Of a DNA stretch of 64,000 nucleotides, positions 45,883 to 57,800 are shown piece by piece. Each line of letters starts with the position of its first letter. Position 1 is the first letter of the stretch. Source of the DNA: Sceloporus undulatus (Eukaryota > Chordata > Lepidosauria > Squamata > Phrynosomatidae); contig NC_056530.1 in assembly GCF_019175285.1 (NCBI RefSeq), positions 5,878,392 to 5,942,391 on the forward strand, read 5' to 3'. Below the pieces are notes generated by a model. The model saw only the letters and a program-made list of their open reading frames with translations. It was not told where the DNA came from and did no database searches. The position numbers and the translations under genes were made by a program.

Positions 45883-48800
45883 GCAACAACAACAACAACA
45901 ACATCTGTTGGAGTTGGTGGATCTTAGGTTTATCACTTGAAATATTCTCTTTTTAGTCACAATAACATCAATCTGTAGGATGTCTGAATTAGGAGCCCTC
46001 TTTGCTTTCCACAAAGATTGTGGTTCTTTGCTTCAATTATTATTTTATTCCAAAAGTGAATTCAACCTCTCATTGCTCACAGAAGTTATCCATCATCTGA
46101 AGATGCAGAAGGAGAGTGACTGACATAGGCTGGATTTGTGTATAATGTTTGAAATGTTACTTAAACAGGCAGTTGCTTTTCAAAAATCAGTTTATTTTTT
46201 TATTTTCCTTCTATGGGGAAACAGGTGATGTCAACAACATTGTCTTGGCAGCTGAGGCAGTGCACTGAGATTGCATACAAATCTTATTCAGAAATGGTAC
46301 CTGAAGGGATTAAGGCTCATTTGATGTATAGTGTGCTACAACAGTTGCTTTTGTACAGTGGCTCTGTTGTTAGACGTGGGCTTTGTTCAGCCTTAAAAAC
46401 TGACAAGTTTGCTTCTGTAGAAGCAGCCTATGGTAGGCATGTTCTTTAGACTGTGGTGTTACAATTTAAAAAGGAGGGATTTCTCATGTTTCTTCCTTCC
46501 CCTGGACACTATTTTGTTAGATCCCAGTCTAGGATACCATCCCCATATTGTGGGAACATGAAACAGTGGTACTTACCATGAAGATTCCTTTTTCTGTAGT
46601 TGTGGGGAGATTACCCTACTACATCATCCAGAGTGATGGTGTGATTTTTCTTAAAGAGGCTTGTTGCTTCTTCGTTCAGATAGATTTTATGCTGGGTTAC
46701 TGGGGCTTAGTTTTCTTTCATGAGGGAGAGGGTTGGATCTCCCACATAGAGTGGAGGGAGAGGATTGGTGAGAAGGTTTGCTTTTTGGAGCACAAGAGAA
46801 GCACAACCTGGTCAAGGATGCCCTCCCCACTACTGGAGAAAAAGAATCTTCACAGTAAGTACCAAGTGTTCAGAAGAGTTGCTTCTCTAAATACACATTC
46901 AGAAATTCACTACAGACTCTTGAGTATCATGATCAAACCTGTTGGGTTCTAGAATAAGTGACTTTAAAAAGCTCTTGTCTTTTAAACATGAACCTGTTCT
47001 TCACTGTGGTGACACTGAGATTTTGTTTCTTCCTCCAGCTGATTGGCTTGGGCCCACATAATCTGAAAAAGAAGCAAGATCTTGACAAGCTCTATGACTT
47101 GAAGACTAAAGCTCAGCAGATTATGAACCAGTTTGGCCCATCTACTTTGATCAATTTGTCCAACTTCTCCTCTGTCAAACCAGAACCAGCCAGTACTCCA
47201 CCACATAGTTCCATGGCAAACAATACCACCGTGGCCAAGATGCCAGGAACCCCTAGCAGTGGGGGACGCCTCAGTCCTGAAAGCAACCAGGTAATTTTGT
47301 GTGGTGTTTCTAAAAAGTCTGTAACGGTTCAAAAATAACAACACTGATGGGCTGCTTTTGAATGGGCTTGAAACATACTGTGAACACTTTTTTCCTTGTA
47401 TTTTGCACTGTTAAACAAATCATGGCGATATCTTTGTTTCAGAAGAGAATTTAGAAGCTGTTTTTTAAACCAATCACTGTATTTTATTTTTAAAAGTTTT
47501 TTTATAGAGAGAGTTCTAAGAATTGCCAATAATAGTTGTAATTGTAGTTAGTTATTTAAATATAAGTTATTTAAGTTAGTTATAGGAACATGAAATGTGA
47601 GGAGCACGAACCAGGGGAAGCTAGACATAGAAAAACAAGAAATGGAATATATAAGCATTGCAGTACCATATTTTCCAGCATATAAGACGACTTCTTAACG
47701 CTCAAAAATTGTGTTAAAAGTTGGGGGTTGTCTTATACACCGGGTTAAGCAGCCACAGAGGCCGCTAGAGAGCCTCGCAGCCCAGCACGTTCGCCACCGA
47801 CCTCCTCTTACCTTCCAGGCCTCCCTGGTCCCTGGAAGCTGATGTGCCCAGGGTGCTGCAGGCTTCCAGGTCTCCGGAGGCCCTTGGAAGTCGGCGCTCG
47901 CGCGCCCAGCCTTCTACCGGCTTCCAGGCCTCTGGAGGCCCTTGGAAGCTGGCACTTGCATGCCCAGGGTGGTGCCGGCTTCCAGGCCTCCGGAGGCCCT
48001 TGAAAGCCAGTGCTCACGCGCCCAGCCTTCTGGTGGCTTCCAGGCCTCCGGAGGCCCTTGGAAGCCAGCGCTCACGCGCCAGTCCTCAGCATGGGCCTGG
48101 GGAACCGGCTCACGTAGCCGGTATTTAAATGAAGAGGGGGTATACATTGAGTATAAAGCCAAACCCTATAACAGTGGTACCGGATACGAATGCGCCGCCT
48201 TACGAAATTTCTGGGTTACGAAAAAAATCAATAGAAAAAAACTGTCCGGGTTACGAAGGTTATTTCGGGTTACGAAAAAATTTTGGTGCTTTTCGCGCTT
48301 TTTCGCAGAAATGCGCGCTTTTCCCCATTAGCGCCTATGACTTTTTCGGCGTACGAAGCATTTCGGGTTACGAACGCGGCGGCGGAACGAATTATTTTCG
48401 TAACCCGGGGTATCACTGTATTTTCATTTCAAAAGTTGGGGGTCGTTTTATATGCCCGGTCGTCTTGTACGCTGGAAAATATGGTACTTGGGACAAGTGA
48501 GCTAAAATGGATAGGAATAGGACATATTGAGTCAGAAATTGTTTTATTCAGGAAATGAAAATCTAAGAAGAAACGAAGTAGCATTTATAATGAGGAGTGA
48601 TGTAGCAAAAGCTGTCAAATGATATAATGCAAAGTCTGACTAAATCATGTCAGTAAGACTTCAGAGAAAGCACATCAGTACAGTGGTACCCCGGGATACG
48701 AAATCACCGCGTTACGAAATTTCCGGGATACGAAAAAAATAAATAGGAAAAAACTGTTTCGGGTTACGTTTTTTTTTTCAGCTTACGAAAAAAATTTTGG

Positions 48801-51800
48801 TGCTTTTCGGCGCTTTTTCACACGAAATCGCGGCTTTCAGCGCTAGCGGCTATGGCTTTTTCGGCTAGCGAAATTTTTCGGGTTACGAACGGCGCCGCGG
48901 AACGAATTACATTCGTAACCCGGGGTACCACTGTATAGCTTTAACCCAGGTTTATGCTCCAAATACAGAGGCAGAAGAAGAAGAAATTGAAATTCTATAC
49001 TGGAGTCCAAGAGGAAACTAATTGTTCACCAAACATGATTTGTTGTTATTCATAGATGATTAGAATACAAAAATAAGAAATGGTGTGGTATTGCTGCTAG
49101 AAAAAAGACAGCTCTTTGGGATTTCCTTGCTGTGGCTATGAGAGCGTAGAGCTGCTTCTTTTAGACCAGACTCTCCCTGGATGGACTAAGTTCTTGCTGT
49201 AGTTCCAAGAGCCCCCTCCCTCCCCCCCAGCTTTCAGAGCTTTGAAGCCCTATTTGGACTACAGTTCCCAGAATCAACTGGCCATGCTAGTGTGGAGATC
49301 CTGAGACTTATAGTCCAAAAAAAGTAAGTTTTCCAAAGCCTACTGGATTGGCTGGCAGTTATGCTTGGGGCTTCAGAAAACAGGAGCATCCCCACATACA
49401 CTTTGATGTTCCCCTTCCTTTTTATTTGAGATGTTTGCATAAAGATGCCTTATGCAAGGAAATGTTAAAACCAAACTCTTTAAAGGCTGATAGGTGATAT
49501 CTTCCACTGATATTTCGCTGAGCAGGAATAGGGAAGTCCAGCAGCAACATTCACAAAAGTTACAAGAATTTTATTGCTTTTTTAAAAAATTAAAAAAATT
49601 TAAAAGAAAAGGCTCTCTCCTTCCCTGACCATATGTTGTATTAGTGTAGATGGCCAGTTAGGACAGGGCAGAGAAAATTATTTAAGAATGACTTCTTGTA
49701 ATCTTAATTCTTTGGTTGTGGCCTGGCCATCTAGGCTCATACATTTCCATTATGACTTGAAATCATGCTTCTGGGATTTCTTCTGATCCTTGTGCCCCCA
49801 AGTGTCATTTTCTTTCTGTGAAGATCTCAGTTTGCTAACTTAAATATGCTCAAAACAACAGGGTTGGAAGCATCTTGAGAAAAAGACTATAGTATATTAG
49901 AAAAAAGCCAGTGTAATTTAATGGTTTAAGCTTTGGACTATGATTCTGGAGAGCCACCATGGAAACCTTTGGGGGCGTCACATTCTTTCAGCCCTGGGTC
50001 ACCTTAGGGTTGCCATAAATCGGAAACACCTGATAGGCACTCAACAACAACAACAACAAATGTTATGATATAAATATTGTTTTCTGGGACTTTACCAATG
50101 GTTTTATTGTACTGTACAATGATGTTAAAATACATTGTTGCTCTTGTGTTTGTATGTACTGCTTTATTGCTAACATAACAGAAGCTGTAAATGTTTTAAT
50201 TAAAGATGAAGATAGGGTATATTTTCTTTTTAATGTATATGTATATTGTAGCCTGCAATTGGTTGGAAGCATGTATAACTTATAGCTCTCAGTTTTGGGT
50301 AGAAGAGCAATGTAAAATAACACAGTTGATACAACTGTGCTAATATGTGTTCTGTTCCTGTCAATTGGTACAACTATGCTAATATGCTTGTTCTGTTGCT
50401 CCCAGATCTTAACAAAGAAAAAACTGCAGGATCTTGTCAGAGAGGTGGATCCAAATGAGCAATTGGATGAAGATGTAGAAGAGGTAGGCCTTTCATGAAA
50501 TGTGTTCCACAGGTGCATAATACTAAGTAGTATGGGATCTCTAAACCACTGATCAATATTAAACATCCTTGGTTTTCCTGTGCCAGTGCCACTAATTTAT
50601 TTTGTCTAATTGGTGAATGCAAAATGGTTACATTAGTGCAACAGTAGTATCATTTTTTTTACTCTAGTCACTCAGTGTTGTTGAGCTTTGTCTGTGTTTC
50701 AGAGGTCTCTGATAGTCTCTCAAATGGAAAATACCTTTGTCAGTGCACATGATTTATTTTAAATGTGTATCTTGAGTTTTGTGATTAGTTATTGGAAAGT
50801 AAACACAAGATTAATTTGTATGCCTGATTGCTGAAGAACATACTGTATATCTGAGGAAATCATGGCCCCATACAGACAGGCCAAAATAAGGCTGCTTTGG
50901 GTCACTTTGGAGGTATGCTGTTTCAATTATGTATGCGTCCTAAGAGTCTGGAAGCTGCGCCAAAGCCATGATCCAGTCCTATGGACTAGAGCGCAGCTTT
51001 GGCGCAGCTTCTAGACTCTTAGGACACGCATGCATCATTGAAACAATATACCTCCAAAGTGACCCAAAGCAGCTTTATTTTGGCCTGTCTGTATGGTCCC
51101 CATGTTGTGGGAGGAAAAATGGGTTAATTGCAGAGAATATGCATTCTCCTTAAGTTTGATGATCATTGACTAGAGGAGTGAAATGCTCACTCTTCCATCC
51201 TTTCTTGCCAACAATTTCATTGTCCAAAAGATGGAAGCAGCAACAAGGGAATCTAACTATTTTATATCCTCACTAACAGTGTTGACCTAGGTTACTAGGT
51301 GAAAATGGTGGGATCCTTGGATGTGAGTGACCATTTTTCTTCTGGAGTTTGTTATACAGCAGAAAGGGGAAGTCAGGGGTAGTCAGACACACATCCCATG
51401 CTTTAAAAAAGCTGATTTCAGTAAATTTAGCAAAACACCAGTGGGTCAGAAAGTGTAGGGAGAAAGCCAGAAAAGCTAAGCACAGAATGAGCTCAGGATT
51501 GCTAGAGAGGTACAAACAATAACATGGTTATTTCCATAGCAAAAAACAAGAAATGGTAGGGCCACTGCATGAAGAATATAGCGAAATGCTAACAGAGGAC
51601 AGAGAAAAGGCAGAACTACTCAGCACTTTATTTGCCTTTGTCTTCTCTCAAAAGGAAAAGTGTTCAGCCTGGGGAAAATGGAACAGATGATGCAGTAGGA
51701 GAAATGCAGCACAGAATAGGTAAAGAGGTATTAAATCAATACCTGGGCTCCTCTAAATGGATTCAACTCCCCAGGACCAGAGGCAATAAATCTAAGAGTA

Positions 51801-54800
51801 TAAAAAGAACTAGCAGAGGTAATTTCAAAATCACTGGCAATAATCTTTGAGAATTCCTGGCAAATAGACCTGGAAGGGTGTGTGTGAAATGCACAGTTAT
51901 AGTATGGGTGATACCTGGCTTGACAACAGTACATGTGAACGGGATCTAGGAGTCTTTGTAGACCACAAGCTGAACCTGAGTCAACTGTGTGATGCAGCAG
52001 TTTAAAAAGCCAGTGCAGTTCTAGGCTGCATCAGTAGGAGTGAGGGAAGTAGTTGTACCAATTTATTCTGCTTTAGTCACACTTCACATGGAATACTGTG
52101 TCCATTTCTGGGCACCACAATTTAAGACTTCAAGAAGGATATTGATAAGCTGGAAGGTGTCCTGAGGAGGTTAACCAAAATGGTAAAAGACGTGGAAGCC
52201 ATGCCCTTTGAGCAGTGGGTTAGGAAGCTGGGTATATTTAACTATAAGAAAAGAAGGTTAAAGAGGAGGAAATTCCTGACAGTAAATGCTGTTTGACAGT
52301 ATGCTGTCTCTAAGTGTGATGGAGTCTCCTTCTTTGGAAGTTTTTAAGCAAAGGCTAATAAATAATAATAATAATAATAATGCTTTTATTTATATACCGC
52401 TTTTCCTCCAGATCAAAGCGGTGTACATACGATAAAACTCTGTGACGCATGTCAAATGCAATATTAAAAACAGATTAAAAACAGTTTTAAACAATTCAAT
52501 TTTTAAAAACAGTGCAGTTAAAAATAGTCGGGATATCAGTATGGGTAGTCATCTTAATCTAGTTGGGGAATACTTTCTCTAAAGAGAATCAGGAGGATAT
52601 GCTAACTGGAAGAGATAGGTTTTCAAAGCCTTCTTGAAGGCTTCCAATGTACGACTAAGTCGAATCTCCTCTGGGAGTGCATTCCAGTGAGTTGGAGCAG
52701 TCATTGTATAGGCTCTTTGGTGAGTCGTTACCAGTCTCACCTTAGGGTGTTCCAGTAAAAATTTCCCCGTTGTTCTGAGAGTGTGGGGCGGATTATGTAG
52801 GGAGAGGCGCTCCCTCAAGTAACTCGGGCCCAAGCCATGTAGGGCTTTATAGGTAATAACCAACACTTTGTATTGGGCCCGGAAGCGAATAGGCAGCCAG
52901 TGAAGAGATTTTAATAAGGGTGTTATATGGTCCGACCTTGAGGTTCCCGCGACCAATCTGGCTGCAGCATTTTGAACTAATTGAAGCTTCCGAACCTGGT
53001 ACAAAGGTAGACCCATGTAGAGCGCATTGCAGAAATCCAAGCGAGAGGTTACCAGTGCATGTACTACTGTTTCTAGGTCCTTTTGGTCCAGACAGGGATG
53101 CAGTTGGCGTATCAGCCAAAGCTGGTACCAAGCACTGCTGGCCATCGCATCCACTTGAGATGATAACTGTAGAGATGAATCCAGGAGTACTCCCAAACTG
53201 CGAACTTTGTCTTTTAGGGGAAATGTGACCCCGTCCAGGACTGGATGGCAAATTTCCCTGCCCGGACTTGGGGTACCTAAGCTAGATGGCCATCTGTCAG
53301 GAGTTCTTTGATTGTATATTCCTGCATGGCAGGGGGTTGGACAGAATGGTCCTTGTGGTCTTTTCCAACTATGAGCTGGTGGTTCTATAAGTTTCTATCC
53401 TCCATTTCCACCTACCATCATATCTGATCTTGAAAGGCAGCAATAATGTGGTTGGTGCTTCACTATTCTTGACAGATGCTGCTTCAGATTGCTGATGACT
53501 TCATTGAAAGCGTGGTGACAGCTGCCTGTCAACTTGCACGGCATCGCAAGTCCAACACTTTAGAAGTGAAAGATGTCCAGTTGCATCTTGGTGAGCAGTA
53601 GTGCACTAGTTGTGATTACTTCATGAAGGCTACTGCAGACTGTTTTATGTTGAGTGGGATATTAATACTTGGCCTTCTTTTGACTGACAATTCCCATCTG
53701 CATAAAAAAATATTGTGGTTCCTACTTCACTTGTCCATGCTGATTCTCATCTGGTTAGACTTTCAGGTACCAGGTTTCATGTACCAGACTATTTTTTTTC
53801 TCAGCCGCTTCAAACTTGCCCCATATGTGTAAGAGGTTGGCAACTGTGGCCCTTCAGATGGTGTCAAACAGCATTGTTCATTAGGGCTGCCATACTGAAT
53901 AAAAGACACGGCTTCTGTATAGTTAACAGATCCTGGAGCAGAAAACTGTAATATAAAATTCCACCATGAGAAACTACCCAGCATCCCCTCTCTGGCCCAC
54001 ACCGTACCTAACTTTCAGCTGTTGCACCCACTCAACATGGCCATTTACTGGTTAGTGGACAGCCAGAGGGTTGGTACAGAAGCATCTAGCTGTGTTCACA
54101 CTGCTCAGGGATGGGTAACTGCCCAGGGAACAGGTCTTATTTTTCCCTCTTACACCTAGCTATCATGTTTTGGTGTGCCCAAAGTGACATGACATGGTTT
54201 TTAGCTGCCCAAAATAAGGCCGATTTGTGGCTGATTTTTAAAAAATTTCATTTGCATTTGCAGGAGGTTAGAGGGAATTTGGAGAGGCAGTGGAAAATCA
54301 AACCACTATTGTTTGGCCACATTTTGGACAGTGAGGAAGGAGACTTTGTATAGTTCTGCTTGGTGGAATTTTATCCTACATCTTCTTTCTCCGGGATCTG
54401 TTAACTCTAAAAGTTACAGGAGCCCTGTCCTGTATTCATCTTAACAACTCTGTCTCCCATCAGCCTTAACCAACCTAGTTAATGGTGAGGATTTATGGAA
54501 GTTGCAGTCCAACAACATCTGGAGAACCCCTTTTGGCAGTGGCTCCACCCATCCCTTATAACCCCCGTGTGTTGCCTCTTTCCCCAGTTCCTTCTTTCCG
54601 CCACATTAGCGGCTTTAGGAACTTCACTTCTGCTGCGTTTTCACTGGAATTTGACCATTGGACTGTCTTGACCTCTCTTGATCTGACAGCCTCTTCTGTT
54701 GACCTCTTCTGCGTGTCGAACGACTTTGCTTATGGACATTGATTCGGCTCACAATGTCTCTGGCACCGTTTAAGAAATGTGATGTCTGTGGTCGTAAGAT

Positions 54801-57800
54801 ACCTGGGCAGGATCCCCACTCTTCGTGCCTTTTTTGCCTCGGCAAGACTCAAAATCCCAAGGCCTGTGCCCTGTGTAAATCCTTGACTCCTCAGGCCAGG
54901 AAAAAACATGACTCCCGTCTGTTGGCTGCCCTGTACCAGAAGGCTCTCAAGCCCCAGCCTGCCGCCCACGCTGCTTCAGCACCTGTGGCTTCGGAGTCAG
55001 TACCAGCCTCTGCTAGTTCTGTGTCCCAGAGCTCCTCCACTGAGCCAAGTGCCACCACCGTTAATCCTGAAAAAGGGGATGGGACCGAAGGAGCTCGCCA
55101 GGCGAGGCCTACCTCGAAGTCCTCCAAAAAGGACAAGAAGGACTCGAGTTCCAAGAAGGATTCAGCCCATGTTAAGGATAAGAGCTCCCTTGTGGATTCA
55201 AGTTCAAAATCCTCCTCTAAAAAGAGATCCAAGCCTTCAGATGCGGGAGATGTTTCTCCTCAGGGCTCCTCAAAGAAGAGGCCTTTGGATTCTGGAGATG
55301 GCTCCTCTCATGGCTCCTCATAAAAGGCCTGTACCAAGACTCCCGATGGGGCCCGATCTTCTTCCAAGGACCATCATTCACCTTCGGTTCCCAGACAGGA
55401 TACCTCGGTACCACACTTTCCCCGGGCTCATCCAGCCTCAGCCGCCTCTCCACCTACTACTTTGGCCTTCCATCAACCCTTGGAGGAGGATGTTGACACC
55501 GCCTCTCAGTCATCTCATCGTTGGTCACCAACACCAGTCCCTCGGGTTCAAGTCCACGAGGTGGAAGTTCATCAGCCCCCCCCCCCCCCGTGTCTCTCAC
55601 CATGACGACTCAGAATACTACTACGACAGTGATACTGACAGATACTGTGTCTCCATTAGTCAGGAGGTTGTCCAGAGTCCCTTGGGCCCCAAGACCACTG
55701 TGCCACCAATGCCAAGGTCCACTTTGCCCTCAACGCCCAAGTCTGCTCCGAGGTCGCGATCCATTCCACCACCAACGGCTGTCGCCAGTTCCCCTGCTTT
55801 GGGTTCAAGGCCCCGTTCCGTCATTGCCACTGCCATGCAGACACGTCACTCTTCTCATGCGGACTTGATCCCGGACTCTTCTGAATCTTATCGTGATGAC
55901 ACTCACCATACAGATCCTCGTGCCTCAGGCTGATTCCGGCTCTTCCAATGAGGTCGCCCCGCAATCCCCGCAGGAACTTTTTCAGCCAGGTGCCTCGTCC
56001 CCTACTGACGACGTCCACACTTTGCAGAGCACATCATCAAGATGGCTAATACCTTGGATATCCAGGTTACGCACACCGAAGATGATGCTGCTGACCCGAT
56101 TGAGAGACAGATTTATGTCAAGGTACCGACACCACCTTCCATCCCGTTGCTGCCTTCACTTGAGGGAATAGCTAAACGCTTCTGGGATGCACTTGCCTCG
56201 CTGATTCCCACAACTAGGAAGATTGAAGCTCTCTATAGAATCTCTCCTTCCCAGTCTTCTTGGCTGCTGTCACATCCTAAGCAAAACTTGGCGATTGTTA
56301 AAGGATCCCAGCAGTCCTTCACTCCTAAGATGTCCACTTCTCCTGCAGACAGAGAGGCCAAGAAAATCGACAGCCTAGCGAAGAAGGCCTACTCCTCTTC
56401 TGTTTTGGGGCTCAAGGTCGCCAACTATAATGCCTGTATGGCGGCCTACATACAGTGCTTAATGGAGAAGATCTCACCCATCGTCCCAGATGTTCTGGAC
56501 TCATCCTCACAGAGGTTTGGGATGAGGCCCATTCCATTGCCAGTTGGCTCATCACTTCAGCTTGTCACTCCACAGTCTGTTCAGCCAAGTCCATGGCGGC
56601 AGCTATTGCCATTAGAAGGAACGCTTGGCTCCGTTCATCAGATCTCTACCCAAATGCGAACGCCACCATTGAAGACATGCCCTTTGACGATGCAGACCTA
56701 TTCAACCGCGAGACTGATGAGTGGCTCAACTTCAAGTACCGTATGAAGGCAGCCGCCAAGAAGCATGGTATGTCTACGCCTTCTCAGACTCTGTTTTGCA
56801 AGCGCCAGAGGCAATGGTATGGCCAGGGCCAGTGACCTTTTCAGCAGGGCCACCCTTACCAACACCAGGAGCACCAGAGGCAGCACTACCCATCCCAGTC
56901 CTCTTCTTCTTCTGGCCGATGCCAGCCCCCTGCTCGGTACCGTAAAAATCACAGGCAAGATACCGATCAGGGCAAGAAGAGATCCTGAAGGGTTCCTGTG
57001 TGCTCTGTCACTCCCTCCACCTCCTTCTGTGACATTTTGAGGTCCTCCTTTAACATCTAGTCCTCCGTAACTTCTGACTTGTGGGTCCTTGACATCGTCT
57101 GTAGGGGCTATCCCCTTGAGTTCGAAGAGCTCCCTCCAACTGGAGCTGTTTACACCCCACCCCCCAACACCCTTCTCAACGAAGTATGCACTCTTTTGGC
57201 TAAGGGCGCAATCTCGCCCGTAGACCCCTCTCAAGCCCCAACATGTTTCTTCTCCAGGTACTTCATGGTCCCCAAGGCCGATGGGGGCATTAGGCCCATT
57301 CTGGACTTGATATCTCTCAACTCCTACCTCATCTACAGTTGGTTCCCTATGGTAACTCTTGCCTCTATTCTGCCCTTGTTGCACTAGGGCCTGTGGTTCG
57401 CGATGATTAACCTGAAGGATGCCTATTTCCACGTGGGGATTCAGGAGAACCACTGGAGATTCCTAGCTTTTGCCGTTGGTCCCGACATCTACCAGTACAA
57501 TGTCCTTCCCTTTGGTCTCTCCACAGCTCCAAGGGTCTTCAGCAAGTGCATGGCTCCGATCGTCGCCTACCTTCACCAGACAGACTCCAGAGTCTTTCCG
57601 TACCTGGACGACTGGCTGTTTGCTGCCCCCTCCGTGGATGAACTACAGAGAGATGTATGCTTCGCCCTCTCCCTCCTCGCATCCCTCGGGCTCATATCAT
57701 GGTGAACTTGGAAAAGTCTCATCTTTCTCCATCCAGAAAGATCAAAATCATCGGCACCGTCCTCGATTCTGAAGACTTCATCGCCTATCTCCCTCAGGAC

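Larger units (their letters stand above)
44960..45905 (+). mobile_element. L2-type LINE 3' part with two Tigger-like insertions
   Basis: 'ctctggaactccctgctgag' to 'gttcagacaggcttttaaaa' encodes the L2 C-terminus ([23 protein letters not shown]). The 3' UTR is broken by Tigger-like elements at 45287 and 45576 and resumes as 'ttgttgagccgctccgagtc', 'gagcaggatatagatgatga'. It ends in a GAT-repeat then a CAA-repeat. Confidence 0.82.
47667..48487. mobile_element. MITE of the 'ttttccagcatataagacg' type, with nested element
   Basis: The left end 'accatattttccagcatata' and the right end 'tacgctggaaaatatggta' are inverted, and 'aagttgggggttgtcttata' is mirrored. Inside are a 58-bp minisatellite and a nested Tigger-like MITE at 48172-48418. 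Confidence 0.85.

Noticed and set aside
45674-46014. Poly-Ser and poly-His frames
   Set aside because: Translation of the GAT microsatellite at the tail of an L2 copy.
46958-47038. Start codon at 46958 for TAF12
   Set aside because: The frame upstream of 47039 includes the polypyrimidine tract and AG acceptor (tcttcctccag), so it is intron.
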